Made by a program: the position numbers and the translations under genes. A DNA stretch of 64,000 bases, taken from Streptomyces sp. H27-H5 (lineage in GTDB: Bacteria > Actinomycetota > Actinomycetes > Streptomycetales > Streptomycetaceae). The DNA lies in the NCBI RefSeq assembly GCF_026627505.1, contig NZ_JAPNLK010000025.1:28863-92862 (forward strand), in the 5' to 3' direction. A model generated the notes under the pieces. That model was not told the origin of the DNA and ran no database searches. It saw only the letters and a program-made list of their open reading frames with translations. Shown one piece after another: positions 1 through 8,689 of this stretch (position 1 is its first letter; each line of letters starts with the position of its first letter).

Positions 1-25
1 GCAAGGGCGGGGAGAGAAACACGTC

Positions 26-670
26 ATGGAGACCACTCAGCAGGCCGGCGAACCGGGAGCGGCCGAGCGCCGGCGACGGGAGTTGCTCGAAGCCGCCGAC
101 CGGGTCGTGCTCAGGGACGGCCCGAAGGCCTCCATGAACGCCATCGCGGCCGAGGCGGGCATCACCAAGCCCATCCTCTACCGGCACTTCGGCGACAAGG
201 CGGGGCTCTACCAGGCCCTCGCCGTGCGACACACCGACGCACTGCTCGACTCGCTGCGGGCCGCGCTCGACGCCCCGGCCGAGCGCCGCCGCCGGGTCGA
301 GGCCACCCTGGACACCTACCTCGTCGCGATCGAGGCCCGCCCGCAGGTGTACCGCTTCCTGATGCACCCCGCCGAGGACTCGCACTCCGCCGAGCGGGGC
401 TTCGACGTCGGCCTCCACTCGGCCCCCCTGCTGCGCCGCCTGGGCGAGGAACTGGCCCAGGTCATCGGCGAACGCGTCGACCTCGGCCCCGGCGGCGAGC
501 GCCTCGCCCGGGTCTGGGGCCACGGCATCGTCGGCATGATGCACGCCGCCGGGGACTGGTGGCTCGGCGAACGCCCCTGCGAGCGGGCGGAGTTGGTCAC
601 AGCCCTTACCGACCTGCTGTGGGGTCGGCTGGCGATCGCGGGCAACCGGGCGGACGGCCCCGGCTTCTGA
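26..670 (+). CDS. TetR/AcrR family transcriptional regulator
   Basis: This 214-aa protein is a one-component DNA-binding repressor of the TetR type. The N-terminal helix-turn-helix is visible at about residues 18-62 (AAEAGITKPILYRHFGDKAG). The C-terminal half is a helical ligand-binding domain whose effector cannot be told from sequence. A GGAGAG stretch lies 10 bases before the ATG, which supports this start. It converges on the deformylase gene across a strong hairpin, so the two are probably separate transcription units. The target is unknown; the divergent neighbour lies outside the window. The family call is firm, the function is not. Confidence 0.9.
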   Translation: METTQQAGEPGAAERRRRELLEAADRVVLRDGPKASMNAIAAEAGITKPILYRHFGDKAGLYQALAVRHTDALLDSLRAALDAPAERRRRVEATLDTYLVAIEARPQVYRFLMHPAEDSHSAERGFDVGLHSAPLLRRLGEELAQVIGERVDLGPGGERLARVWGHGIVGMMHAAGDWWLGERPCERAELVTALTDLLWGRLAIAGNRADGPGF

Positions 671-677
671 CCCGCCG

Positions 678-706
678 GGCGGCCGCCCGCCGCCGGGCGG
701 GCCGCC
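678..706. terminator. bidirectional hairpin between TetR and def genes
   Basis: The 3' ends of two convergent genes flank an inverted repeat with a 12-bp stem (one bulged G on the right arm) and a 4-base loop. There is no T-run, as is common for Streptomyces terminators. It probably ends transcription in both directions. Confidence 0.65.
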
Positions 707-724
707 GACCGGACCGGGCCGGAG

Positions 725-1339
725 CTAACCCCGGCCCTGCTCCTCGCCCTGATGCGCCCGATCCGCAGGTCGGCCCCGCTCGCCCAGCCGGGCGATTCCC
801 CGCGCGCCCCACGGCGTCCGGCGGATCGCCCGCAGCAGCCGGCGTCGCCGCAACCCGGTGACCCGGGCCGCGTAGACCGTGCCGTCGAGGTGGTCGCACT
901 CGTGCTGGAGACAGCGCGCGAAGAACCCGGTCCCCTCGATCCGCACGGGCGCGCCGGCGGAGGTGAACCCCTCGACGACCGCGTGGTCGAAGCGGACCGT
1001 GCCGGCCTCCAGGCCGGGCAGCGAGAGGCAGCCCTCGGGGCCGCGGAACCCGTCCCCGTCGGCCGTGACCAGCCGGGGGTTGACGATGTGTCCGACATGG
1101 CGGACGTCCTCGTCGTCGGGGCAGTCGTACACGAACACCCGCCGCCCTACGCCGATCTGGTTGGCCGCGAGGCCGACGCCCTCGGCGGCGTACATCGTCG
1201 CGAACATGTCCTCGATCAGCCGGTGGAGCGGCGGTCCGAATTCGGTGACCTCCGCGCAGGCCGAGTGGAGCACCGGATCGCCCAGCAGGCTCATGGTGCG
1301 GACGTGTCCGGTGGTGCCGGGAATGGGGCGCTGTCGCAT
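725..1339 (-). CDS. def: peptide deformylase
   Basis: This 204-aa enzyme removes the N-formyl group from nascent proteins using a bound metal. All three family motifs are present in order: GVGLAANQIG (motif 1), EGCLSLPG with the metal-binding Cys (motif 2) and QHECDHLDG with the HExxH-type metal site (motif 3). I chose the ATG at 1339 because a TACCCT -10-like hexamer lies 7 bases before it, which would give a leaderless mRNA; an internal ATG at 1294 is the alternative. It is divergent from murT. Streptomyces often carry several def paralogues, so this may not be the only one. Confidence 0.93.
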   Translation of the reverse strand: MRQRPIPGTTGHVRTMSLLGDPVLHSACAEVTEFGPPLHRLIEDMFATMYAAEGVGLAANQIGVGRRVFVYDCPDDEDVRHVGHIVNPRLVTADGDGFRGPEGCLSLPGLEAGTVRFDHAVVEGFTSAGAPVRIEGTGFFARCLQHECDHLDGTVYAARVTGLRRRRLLRAIRRTPWGARGIARLGERGRPADRAHQGEEQGRG

Positions 1340-1462
1340 GGCGGTAAGGGTACGACGGGCGAATATATGAGGAGATCCGCGACGTCCCGGGGGCGCCGCG
1401 GTCAAGGCTCCGGCAGGTACTGGATAGGCTGGGGCCGACCGACGCAAGGAGGACAAGGGACG

Positions 1463-2701
1463 ATGGCAGGCAACACAGAGCCGCTTTCGCCGCGGGCCAA
1501 GCTGGCCGTGACGGCGGGCAAGGCCGCGGCGGCGGTGTCGCGGGCCGCGGGACGCGGAAGCGGATCGGTGATCGGTGGCAAGGTCGCACTCAGGCTCGAC
1601 CCCGATCTCCTCGGCGCGCTGGCGCAGCATCTCGATGTCGTCCTCGTCTCCGCGACGAACGGCAAGACCACGACGACCCGACTGATCGCGGAGGCCCTGC
1701 GGGCCAGCGGTCCGGTCGTCTCGAACGCGCTCGGCGCGAACATGCCGGCCGGCATCACCTCGGCGCTCGCCGGCGGCTCGGACGCCAAGTACGGCGTCAT
1801 CGAGGTCGACGAGAAGTACCTGGCCGGAGTGGCCCGGGACGTCACGCCCAAGGTGATCGCCCTGCTGAACCTCTCCCGCGACCAGCTGGACCGCGCCGCC
1901 GAGACGCGCATGCTCGCGGAGAAGTGGCGCGAGGGGCTCTCGGGCTCCAAGGCCGTCATCGTGGCGAACTGCGACGACCCGCTGATCGTGTGGTCGGCCT
2001 CGTCCTCGCAGAACGTGGTGTGGGTGGCCGCCGGCCAGGAGTGGAAGGACGACGCCTGGTCGTGCCCCTCCTGTGGTGGCGTCATGCAGCGCCCGGGCGA
2101 CGACTGGTTCTGCGGCGAGTGCGGCTTCCGGCGTCCCACCCCCAGCTGGGTGCTCTCCGGTGACCACGTGCTCGACCCGCACGGCAGCGCCTGGCCGATC
2201 CACCTCCAGCTGCCCGGCCGCGCCAACAAGGCGAACGCCGCCACCTCGGCCGCCGTGGCCGCCGTGTTCGGCGTCCCGCCGCAGGTCGCGCTGGAGCGGA
2301 TGTACCAGGTGCAGGCCGTGGCCGGCCGCTACGACGTGGTCAACTTCATGGGCCGCGAGCTGCGGCTGCTGCTCGCCAAGAACCCGGCCGGCTGGCTGGA
2401 GACGTTCTCGCTGATCGACCCGCCGCCCACCCCGGTGATCCTGTCGGTGAACGCGCGCGGCGCCGACGGCACCGACACCTCCTGGCTGTGGGACGTCGAC
2501 TATCCGCGGCTGGCCGGTCACCCGATCTTCGTGATCGGCGACCGCAAGCTGGACCTCGCGGTCCGCCTGGAGGTCGCGGGCCTGGACTTCCGTGTCTGCG
2601 AGACCCTCGACGAGGCCGTCCAGTTGGCTCCGCCCGGACAGATCGAGCTGATCGCCAACTACACCGCCTTCCAGGACGTGCGCCGCCGCGTCGGCAACTA
2701 G
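1463..2701 (+). CDS. murT: lipid II isoglutaminyl synthase, MurT subunit
   Basis: This 412-aa Mur ligase-like protein is the ATP-using subunit of the MurT/GatD complex, which amidates D-glutamate of lipid II to D-isoglutamine. The P-loop ATNGKTTTT lies at residues 64-72, after the short N-terminal helix. A zinc ribbon with Cys at 201, 204, 217 and 220 sits inside the central domain, as in known MurT proteins, and the C-terminal DUF1727 region follows. The ATG has a strong AAGGAGGA ribosome site about 10 bases upstream and a TAGGCT -10-like box at 1425-1430. gatD follows 20 bases later, so the pair is an operon. Confidence 0.95.
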   Translation: MAGNTEPLSPRAKLAVTAGKAAAAVSRAAGRGSGSVIGGKVALRLDPDLLGALAQHLDVVLVSATNGKTTTTRLIAEALRASGPVVSNALGANMPAGITSALAGGSDAKYGVIEVDEKYLAGVARDVTPKVIALLNLSRDQLDRAAETRMLAEKWREGLSGSKAVIVANCDDPLIVWSASSSQNVVWVAAGQEWKDDAWSCPSCGGVMQRPGDDWFCGECGFRRPTPSWVLSGDHVLDPHGSAWPIHLQLPGRANKANAATSAAVAAVFGVPPQVALERMYQVQAVAGRYDVVNFMGRELRLLLAKNPAGWLETFSLIDPPPTPVILSVNARGADGTDTSWLWDVDYPRLAGHPIFVIGDRKLDLAVRLEVAGLDFRVCETLDEAVQLAPPGQIELIANYTAFQDVRRRVGN

Positions 2702-2721
2702 TACCCACAGAGGACAAGAGC

Positions 2722-3450
2722 ATGAGCGACAACAGCCTGCGTCTGGTCTGGGTCTACCCCGACCTGCTCAGCACGTACGGAGACCAGGGCAACGCCCTCG
2801 TGGTGGAGCGCCGGGCGCGCCAGCGCGGCCTGGACGTGCAGCGCGTGGACGTGCGCAGCGACCAGCCCATCCCCACCTCGGGCGACATCTACCTGATCGG
2901 CGGCGGTGAGGACCGCCCGCAGCGCCTGGCCGCGGAGCGCCTGGTGCGCGACGGCGGTCTGGAGCGCGCCGTCTCGAACGGGGCGATCGTCTTCTCGGTC
3001 TGCGCCGGGTACCAGATCCTCGGCACCGAGTTCGTCAACGACATGGGCGAGCGCCAGCAGGGCCTCGGTCTGCTGGACGTGGTCACCGTGCGCGGCGAGG
3101 GCGAGCGGTGCGTCGGCGACGTCCTCGCGGACATCGACCCGCGGCTGGGCCTGCCCCCGCTGACGGGCTTCGAGAACCACCAGGGCGTCACCCACCTCGG
3201 CCCCTCCGCCAAGCCCTTCGCCCGCACCCGGCTGGGTCGCGGCAACGGCTCCGGAGACGGCACGGAGGGCGCGTACAACGACACCGTCTTCGGCACGTAC
3301 ATGCACGGTCCGGTGATGGCCCGCAACCCGCTGATCGCGGACCTGCTGCTCAAGCTGGCCCTCGACGTGAACGCGCTGCCGGCCATAGACGACCGCTGGT
3401 ACGAGGCGCTGCGCAACGAGCGCATCGCGGCGGCCACGCAGCCCGCGTAA
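2722..3450 (+). CDS. gatD: lipid II isoglutaminyl synthase, glutaminase subunit GatD
   Basis: This 242-aa class I glutamine amidotransferase-like protein releases ammonia from glutamine and passes it to MurT. The nucleophile Cys94 sits in the elbow FSVCAGYQ, the same number as in characterised GatD, and His195 in GTYMHGP is the likely catalytic histidine. Its length fits the family. Many annotations call such proteins CobB/CobQ-like; adjacency to murT decides the role. An AGGACAAGAG stretch precedes the ATG. Amidated peptidoglycan is needed for normal cross-linking in actinobacteria. Confidence 0.95.
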   Translation: MSDNSLRLVWVYPDLLSTYGDQGNALVVERRARQRGLDVQRVDVRSDQPIPTSGDIYLIGGGEDRPQRLAAERLVRDGGLERAVSNGAIVFSVCAGYQILGTEFVNDMGERQQGLGLLDVVTVRGEGERCVGDVLADIDPRLGLPPLTGFENHQGVTHLGPSAKPFARTRLGRGNGSGDGTEGAYNDTVFGTYMHGPVMARNPLIADLLLKLALDVNALPAIDDRWYEALRNERIAAATQPA

Positions 3451-3587
3451 CCCGCGCGCCACGTCCCGTACGGCCCGGATTCCCCAGGGGGTCCGGGCCG
3501 ACGTGCGTTCGCACCACGGGTCCGCCCAGCATGTGGAGGATGGTGCAGTCCATCGGGGATCCGCTTGTAGGGTGACAGGTAGTTCCA

Positions 3588-3607
3588 ACCGGACGACGTG
3601 GTCCGGT
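3588..3607. promoter_or_regulatory. inverted repeat upstream of pfkA
   Basis: An ACCGGA-N8-TCCGGT inverted repeat lies 33 bases before the pfkA start, in the 189-base gap after gatD. An overlapping GACGAC/GTCGTC pairing is also possible. It could be an operator or an RNA hairpin in the leader; no binding protein is implied by the sequence. Confidence 0.35.
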
Positions 3608-3639
3608 CGTCGGCCCACGTTGCAAAGGTTCTTCCTGCC

Positions 3640-4668
3640 ATGCGCATTGGTGTGCTCACTTCCGGAGGCGACTGCCCCGGCCTCAATGCCGTCATCCGCT
3701 CCGTCGTGCACCGCGCCGTCGTCGACCACGGCGACGAGGTGATCGGCTTCCTCGACGGCTGGCGCGGCCTCCTGGAGTGCGACTACCGCAAGCTCGACCT
3801 CGACGCCGTAAGCGGCATCCTGGCGCGCGGCGGCACGATCCTCGGCTCCTCCCGGGTCCAGCCCGCGCACCTGCGCGACGGTGTGGAGCGAGCCCGCGGT
3901 CACCTCGCGGACCTCGGCCTGGACGCCGTCATCCCGATCGGCGGCGAGGGCACCCTGAAGGCCGCGAACCTGCTGTCGCAGGGTGGTCTGCCGATCGTCG
4001 GCGTCCCGAAGACCATCGACAACGACATCGCGTCGACCGACGTCACCTTCGGCTTCGACACCGCCGTCGGCGTGGCCACCGAGGCCCTGGACCGGCTGAA
4101 GACCACCGCCGAGTCCCACCAGCGCGTGATGGTCGTCGAGGTCATGGGTCGGCACACCGGATGGATCGCCCTGCACTCGGGCATGGCCGCCGGCGCGCAC
4201 GCGATCGTCGTCCCGGAGCGTCCCTTCGACATCGACGAGCTGACCGCGATCGTCGGCGAGCGGTTCTCCGCCGGCAAGCGGTTCGCGATCGTCGTGGTCG
4301 CCGAGGGCGCGAAGCCCGCCGAGGGCGGGTCGATGGCCATCGAGGCCGGCGGCACCGACATCTACGGCCACGAGCGGTTCGCCGGGATCGGCAACCGGCT
4401 GGCCGTGGAGCTGGAGCAGCGCCTCGGCAAGGAGGCCCGTCCGGTGATCCTGGGTCACGTCCAGCGCGGCGGCACGCCCACCGCGTACGACCGGGTCCTC
4501 GCCACCCGCTTCGGCTGGCACGCGGTGGAGGCGGCGCACCGGGGCGAGTTCGGCATGCTGACCGCCCTGCGCGGCACCGACATCGTGATGGTGCCGCTCG
4601 CGGAGGCCGTGCAGACCCTCAAGACGGTCCCGGCCGAGCGCTACGAAGAGGCGCAGACCGTTCTGTGA
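3640..4668 (+). CDS. pfkA: ATP-dependent 6-phosphofructokinase
   Basis: This 342-aa glycolytic enzyme phosphorylates fructose 6-phosphate. It has the N-terminal SGGDCPGLNA phosphate-binding loop, the GGEGT loop with Gly104, and the catalytic PKTIDND motif at 123-129. Gly104 marks ATP use, whereas pyrophosphate-dependent enzymes carry Asp there; Lys124 is otherwise typical of the pyrophosphate group, so this is the mixed Gly104/Lys124 type known from Streptomyces. I chose the ATG at 3640 because homology begins there (MRIGVLTSGGDCPG). Streptomyces usually have several PfkA paralogues. A strong hairpin follows the stop codon. Confidence 0.94.
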   Translation: MRIGVLTSGGDCPGLNAVIRSVVHRAVVDHGDEVIGFLDGWRGLLECDYRKLDLDAVSGILARGGTILGSSRVQPAHLRDGVERARGHLADLGLDAVIPIGGEGTLKAANLLSQGGLPIVGVPKTIDNDIASTDVTFGFDTAVGVATEALDRLKTTAESHQRVMVVEVMGRHTGWIALHSGMAAGAHAIVVPERPFDIDELTAIVGERFSAGKRFAIVVVAEGAKPAEGGSMAIEAGGTDIYGHERFAGIGNRLAVELEQRLGKEARPVILGHVQRGGTPTAYDRVLATRFGWHAVEAAHRGEFGMLTALRGTDIVMVPLAEAVQTLKTVPAERYEEAQTVL

Positions 4669-4692
4669 TGTTTCCCCCCTTCTGACACGACA

Positions 4693-4724
4693 CCGCCCCC
4701 GGACGCTTCGGCGTTCGGGGGCGG
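4693..4724 (+). terminator. rho-independent-type terminator after pfkA
   Basis: A 14-bp stem with one G-T wobble closes on a TTCG tetraloop, 24 bases after the pfkA stop codon. It has no T-tract. It separates pfkA from the next gene. Confidence 0.8.
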
Positions 4725-4765
4725 CACTACTGTGGTGGGGCATCACGGGTCGAGGGAGTGAACAG

Positions 4766-5722
4766 ATGGATCACAGCGGGCACGGCATGGACATGAACAT
4801 GGACCTGCCGCCCTTCACTCTCGGACGGGGTCTGGAGTTCTCCTTCGACGCCTTCTTCCTGTTCGGATCGCTGCTGGGTCTCGCCCTGTACGGGTGGGGG
4901 GTGCTTCGACTGCGGCGGCGCGGGGACGACTGGCCGTTGGGCCGCACGATCGCCTTCGGCGTCGGCGTGCTGACCGTGATCCTGGTGATGTGCACCAAGC
5001 TCAACGACTACGGCATGGTCATGTTCAGCGTGCACATGGTCCAGCACATGGTGATCAGCATGATCACCCCGATCCTGCTGCTGCTGGGCGCCCCGATGAC
5101 GCTGGCGCTGCGCGCGCTGCCGCCGGCCCCGCGCGGCACCAAGGGACCGCGCGAGCTGCTGCTGATGCTCCTGCACAGCCGCTACATGAAGGTGATCACG
5201 CACCCCGCCTTCACCATCCCGATGTTCATCGCCAGCCTCTACGGGCTGTACTTCACGCCGCTCTTCGACTTCCTGATGGAGTCCAGGACCGGGCACATCG
5301 CGATGATGGTGCACTTCCTCGCCGTCGGCGTGATCTTCTTCTGGCCGATCATGGGCGTGGACCCGGGTCCGCACCGCCCCGGCTACGTGATGCGCATGCT
5401 GGAGCTCTTCTCCGGCATGCCCTTCCACGCCTTCTTCGGCATCGCCCTGATGATGGCGAGCGAGCCGATGATCAAGACGTACGCGGACCCGCCGGCCTCC
5501 CTCGGCATCGACGCGCTGCTCGACCAGCAGTGGGGCGGCGGCATCGCCTGGGCCTTCAGCGAGATCCCGTCCGTACTCGTGCTGATCGCCCTGGTCTATC
5601 AGTGGTACCACTCCGAGCAGCGGGCCGCGAAGCGGTCCGACCGGGCGGAGGACCGCAACGGTGACCAGGAGCTGGAGGCGTACAACTCGTATCTCGCGTC
5701 GCTCCAGGCGCGTGGCCGGTAG
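4766..5722 (+). CDS. CtaG-type cytochrome c oxidase assembly / copper membrane protein
   Basis: This 318-aa polytopic membrane protein matches the CtaG_caa3 family, which is implicated in copper delivery to haem-copper oxidases. The first 15 residues are rich in His and Met (MDHSGHGMDMNMDL), a likely copper-binding segment facing the outside. About seven hydrophobic helices follow, with Met and His in several of them (VHMVQHMVISM, GHIAMMVHF), then a charged C-terminal tail. GAGGGAG precedes the ATG. A 52-aa membrane protein follows closely. The copper role is inferred from the family and from residue content. Confidence 0.87.
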   Translation: MDHSGHGMDMNMDLPPFTLGRGLEFSFDAFFLFGSLLGLALYGWGVLRLRRRGDDWPLGRTIAFGVGVLTVILVMCTKLNDYGMVMFSVHMVQHMVISMITPILLLLGAPMTLALRALPPAPRGTKGPRELLLMLLHSRYMKVITHPAFTIPMFIASLYGLYFTPLFDFLMESRTGHIAMMVHFLAVGVIFFWPIMGVDPGPHRPGYVMRMLELFSGMPFHAFFGIALMMASEPMIKTYADPPASLGIDALLDQQWGGGIAWAFSEIPSVLVLIALVYQWYHSEQRAAKRSDRAEDRNGDQELEAYNSYLASLQARGR

Positions 5723-5754
5723 CGCGATCGCGACTTCTGGCGCCACCATGGGGC

Positions 5755-5913
5755 ATGACCGGATCCGTGAAGACGATGGCCGTCATGACCTTCGCCGCCC
5801 TGGTGGCGATCGGCACCTATTCCGCCACCCTCGGCAGCAACGGCTGGCTGTGGTTCGCCTGGGTGGTGCTGGGGCTGCTGACCGTCGCCATGGCCGCCTC
5901 CCGCAGCGCCTGA
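5755..5913 (+). CDS. small two-helix membrane protein, unknown function
   Basis: This 52-aa reading frame starts 32 bases after the oxidase assembly gene. It encodes MTGSVKTMAVMTFAALVAIG followed by a short polar turn and a second hydrophobic stretch (WLWFAWVVLGLLTVAMAA). Two membrane helices are therefore predicted. Third codon positions are almost all G or C, as in real genes here. I do not recognise a family. Position and membrane character suggest it may accompany the CtaG-like protein, but that is inference. An out-of-frame ATG at 5748 leads to an arginine-rich shadow frame and was not used. Confidence 0.65.
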   Translation: MTGSVKTMAVMTFAALVAIGTYSATLGSNGWLWFAWVVLGLLTVAMAASRSA

Positions 5914-6068
5914 GCCCCGCGGCCGCCCCTGCGCGGCGCGCCCGTCCGGAGCCGCGCCGGCGTGCTGCCCGTCGCCCCCGTCGAAGCTCCGCCCTCCCGC
6001 CCCCTCTGCCTCAGGGCTGACTGTCCGTACCATGGCGGTGACAACGGGGCATCGACGGGAGCGGCCTG

Positions 6069-6794
6069 GTGTTCTACCACTTGCTCAAGCACGTGTTCCT
6101 CGGTCCGCTGCTGAGGTTGCTGTTCAGACCGCGGATCGAGGGGCTGGAGAACATCCCCGCGGAGGGCGCCGCGATCATCGCGGGCAACCACCTCTCCTTC
6201 TCGGACCACTTCCTGATGCCCGCGATCCTGAAGCGGCGCATCACCTTCCTCGCGAAGGCCGAGTACTTCACGGGCCCCGGGCTCAAGGGCCGGCTGATCG
6301 CCGCCTTCTTCCGCAGCGCCGGGCAGATCCCGGTGGACCGCTCCGGGAAGGACGCCGGACAGGCGGCGCTGCGCGAGGGCCTCGGGGTGCTGGCCAAGGG
6401 CGAGCTGCTGGGCATCTACCCGGAGGGCACCCGCTCGCACGACGGACGGCTCTACAAGGGCAAGGTCGGGGTGGCCGCGATGGCACTGGGTGCCGGGGTG
6501 CCGGTGGTGCCCTGCGCGATGGTCGGCACCTTCGAGATCCAGCCGCCCGGGCAGAAGATCCCGAAGATCCGGCGGGTCACGATCCGCTTCGGTGAGCCGA
6601 TGGAGTTCTCGCGGTACGCCGGACTGGAGTCCGAGCGCGCCGTCCTGCGGGCCGCCACCGACGAGATCATGTACGCGGTGCTGGGCCTCTCCGGCCAGGA
6701 GTACGTCGACCGGTACGCCGGCGAGGTGAAGGCCGAGGAGGAGGAAGCACGGAAGAAGGCCCGGCGCGCAGGACGCGCCAGGCCTTCTCCGTGA
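6069..6794 (+). CDS. 1-acyl-sn-glycerol-3-phosphate acyltransferase family protein (PlsC-like)
   Basis: This 241-aa membrane-associated acyltransferase probably makes phosphatidic acid from lysophosphatidate. The catalytic HX4D block is NHLSFSDH at about residues 41-48, the glycerol-phosphate-binding block is YPEGTRS at about 118-124, and VPVVPCAMVGT forms the last conserved block. The C-terminus is a charged tail ending in KKARRAGRARPSP. The GTG start is preceded by GGGAGCGG. The sequence for the last codons forms a hairpin, so the gene carries its own terminator. Acyl substrate preference cannot be told. Confidence 0.9.
   Translation: MFYHLLKHVFLGPLLRLLFRPRIEGLENIPAEGAAIIAGNHLSFSDHFLMPAILKRRITFLAKAEYFTGPGLKGRLIAAFFRSAGQIPVDRSGKDAGQAALREGLGVLAKGELLGIYPEGTRSHDGRLYKGKVGVAAMALGAGVPVVPCAMVGTFEIQPPGQKIPKIRRVTIRFGEPMEFSRYAGLESERAVLRAATDEIMYAVLGLSGQEYVDRYAGEVKAEEEEARKKARRAGRARPSP
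6755..6787. terminator. hairpin overlapping the acyltransferase 3' end
   Basis: Arms GAAGGCC-C-GGCGCG and CGCGCC-A-GGCCTTC pair over 13 bp with one mismatch and a 5-base loop. The hairpin lies inside the last codons of the coding region and 35 bases from the stop codon of the convergent peptidase gene. It probably serves both genes. Confidence 0.7.
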
Positions 6795-6821
6795 TCGTGG
6801 AACCGCCGTCACCGCTTGGGG

Positions 6822-8495
6822 CTAGCGGACGGCGGGGAGCTCCTCACGCGCCGGGAAGTCGGCGCCCGGGGTCTTGGCGAGGGACTTCGCGGTGGCCGGG
6901 GCCGGGGCGACGGGCGTGGCGTGCGGTCCGCACTTCACGTCCTTGGCGTCGACCTTGCCGGTGAGCAGGTAGGTGTCCACGCGGGTGTTGATGCAGGGGT
7001 TCACCAGGCTGGTGACACCGTGCGAGCCCGCGTTCTGCTCGGTGATCAGGCGCGAGCCGCCGAGGCGACGGTGCAGGGAGACCGCACCCTCGTACGGGGT
7101 GGCCGCGTCACGCTCGGACTGGACGATGAGGACCGGCGGCAGACCGCGCTTGGCGCCCGCACCGACCTCGATCGGGTTGCTCTGCTTGGACTTCCAGGTC
7201 GCGCAGGGGAGGTTCATCCACGCGTTGGACCAGGTCAGGAACGGGTACTTCTTGTGGAGCTTGGTGTTGTCCCGGTCCCACTTGGCCCAGCTGGTCGGCC
7301 ACTTGGCGTCGGCGCACTCGACCGCGGTGTAGACGGCGTTGCTGTTCTCGGACGCCGCGTTGCCCGCGAGGTCGGACATGTCCGGGGCGATCGCGTCGAC
7401 CAGTGCCTGGGTGTCACCGGCGATGTACTTGCTCCAGGTCTGGGCGACGGGCACCCAGGAGGAGTCGTAGTACGGGGCGCCCTGGAAGAAGCCGATGAGC
7501 TCGGCCGGGCCGACGACCCCGCCGATCGGGTTCGCCTTGGCGGCGGCGCGCAGCTCCTGGTACTTCGCCTCGACCTTGGCCCGGGTGTTGCCGATGTGGA
7601 AGACGGAGTCGTTCTTGGCGACCCAGTCCTGCCAGTCGTTCCACCGGGTCTGGAAGGCCACGTCCTGGCCGAGGTTGGCCTCGTACCAGATGTTGTCGAC
7701 GTCCGGGTCGACGACGCTGTCGACGATCATGCGGCGCACGTGGTTCGGGAACAGGGTCGCGTAGACCCCGCCGAGGTAGGTGCCGTAGGAGACGCCGAGG
7801 TAGTTCAGCTTCTTCTCGCCGAGGGCGGCCCGGATGACGTCCAGGTCGCGCGCGGTGTTCGGCGTGGTCATGTGCGGCAGCATCTCGCCGCTGCGCTCCT
7901 TGCAGCCGTCCGCGTACTCGGCGGCGAGCTTGCGCTGGGCGCGCTTGTCGGCCTCGTTGGACGGGACCGGGTCGGCCTTGGGGGCCTTGACGAACTCCTG
8001 CGGGTCGATGCAGGAGATCGGCGCGGAGTGGCCGACGCCGCGGGGGTCGAAGCCCACGAAGTCGTACGCCTTGGAGGTGTTGACCCACAGCGGGCTCTTG
8101 GTGGTGACCCGGCGCGGGAAGCGCATGCCGGAACCGCCGGGGCCGCCGGGGTTGTAGACGAGGGCGCCCTGGCGCTCCTCCTTGGTGCCGGTGCTGCCGA
8201 TCCGGTCGACCGCGAGCTCGATGGTCTTGCCGAACGGCTTGGTGTAGTCGAGCGGGACCTTGACCCAGCCGCACTGGATCGGCTTCTCGAAGCCCCAGTC
8301 GGCGGGACAGTCCTTCCACTCGATCCCCGTGCGGGCGGCGCGGGCGGCGGCGATCTGGACGCCGATCGCCTCGGCGGCCCCGCCGCCGTCGCGGCCGGCG
8401 GTGGCCGCCGTCGCGGACGGCGCCAGCAGCAGGCTCGCCGCCAGCGTTCCGGTGATCAGTGTGGCGGCGCTGCCCAGCGCCGCGGTGCGTATCAC
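6822..8495 (-). CDS. secreted tripeptidyl aminopeptidase, S33-type alpha/beta hydrolase
   Basis: This 557-aa protein resembles the Streptomyces secreted tripeptidyl aminopeptidases, which cut tripeptides from protein N-termini outside the cell. It starts with a Sec signal peptide (hydrophobic core at 12-27, cleavage near ATA-ATA). The oxyanion region GGPGGSG is at 117-123, the nucleophile Ser236 sits in GVSYGTY, Asp463 in QSERDAATP and His492 in NAGSHG. A C-terminal TAP-like domain with paired Cys follows. The GTG start has an AGGGGG ribosome site. It stands alone between the acyltransferase and the urease operon. Confidence 0.92.
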   Translation of the reverse strand: MIRTAALGSAATLITGTLAASLLLAPSATAATAGRDGGGAAEAIGVQIAAARAARTGIEWKDCPADWGFEKPIQCGWVKVPLDYTKPFGKTIELAVDRIGSTGTKEERQGALVYNPGGPGGSGMRFPRRVTTKSPLWVNTSKAYDFVGFDPRGVGHSAPISCIDPQEFVKAPKADPVPSNEADKRAQRKLAAEYADGCKERSGEMLPHMTTPNTARDLDVIRAALGEKKLNYLGVSYGTYLGGVYATLFPNHVRRMIVDSVVDPDVDNIWYEANLGQDVAFQTRWNDWQDWVAKNDSVFHIGNTRAKVEAKYQELRAAAKANPIGGVVGPAELIGFFQGAPYYDSSWVPVAQTWSKYIAGDTQALVDAIAPDMSDLAGNAASENSNAVYTAVECADAKWPTSWAKWDRDNTKLHKKYPFLTWSNAWMNLPCATWKSKQSNPIEVGAGAKRGLPPVLIVQSERDAATPYEGAVSLHRRLGGSRLITEQNAGSHGVTSLVNPCINTRVDTYLLTGKVDAKDVKCGPHATPVAPAPATAKSLAKTPGADFPAREELPAVR

Positions 8496-8689
8496 GTGGT
8501 TGTTCCCCCTGCGTCATGTGCCGCCGTGGGCGGCCGGGTTCGGTCTGTTTCGGTCGTCGGCGTGCAGGGGGATCCTTTCGCCTGACCGGCACCGGGCAAC
8601 AGAGCGCGGGTCGGTTCTTTGCCAACCCGATAACCGGAAAGGCGTGTACCGCTGAGCGGTGTCCGGTTCGCCCCGGCTCTGCCCTCCCG

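Noticed and set aside
8496..8689. Reading frames between the peptidase and ureD
   Set aside because: They are short or Arg-rich and lack ribosome sites; the stretch is best read as the peptidase promoter region.
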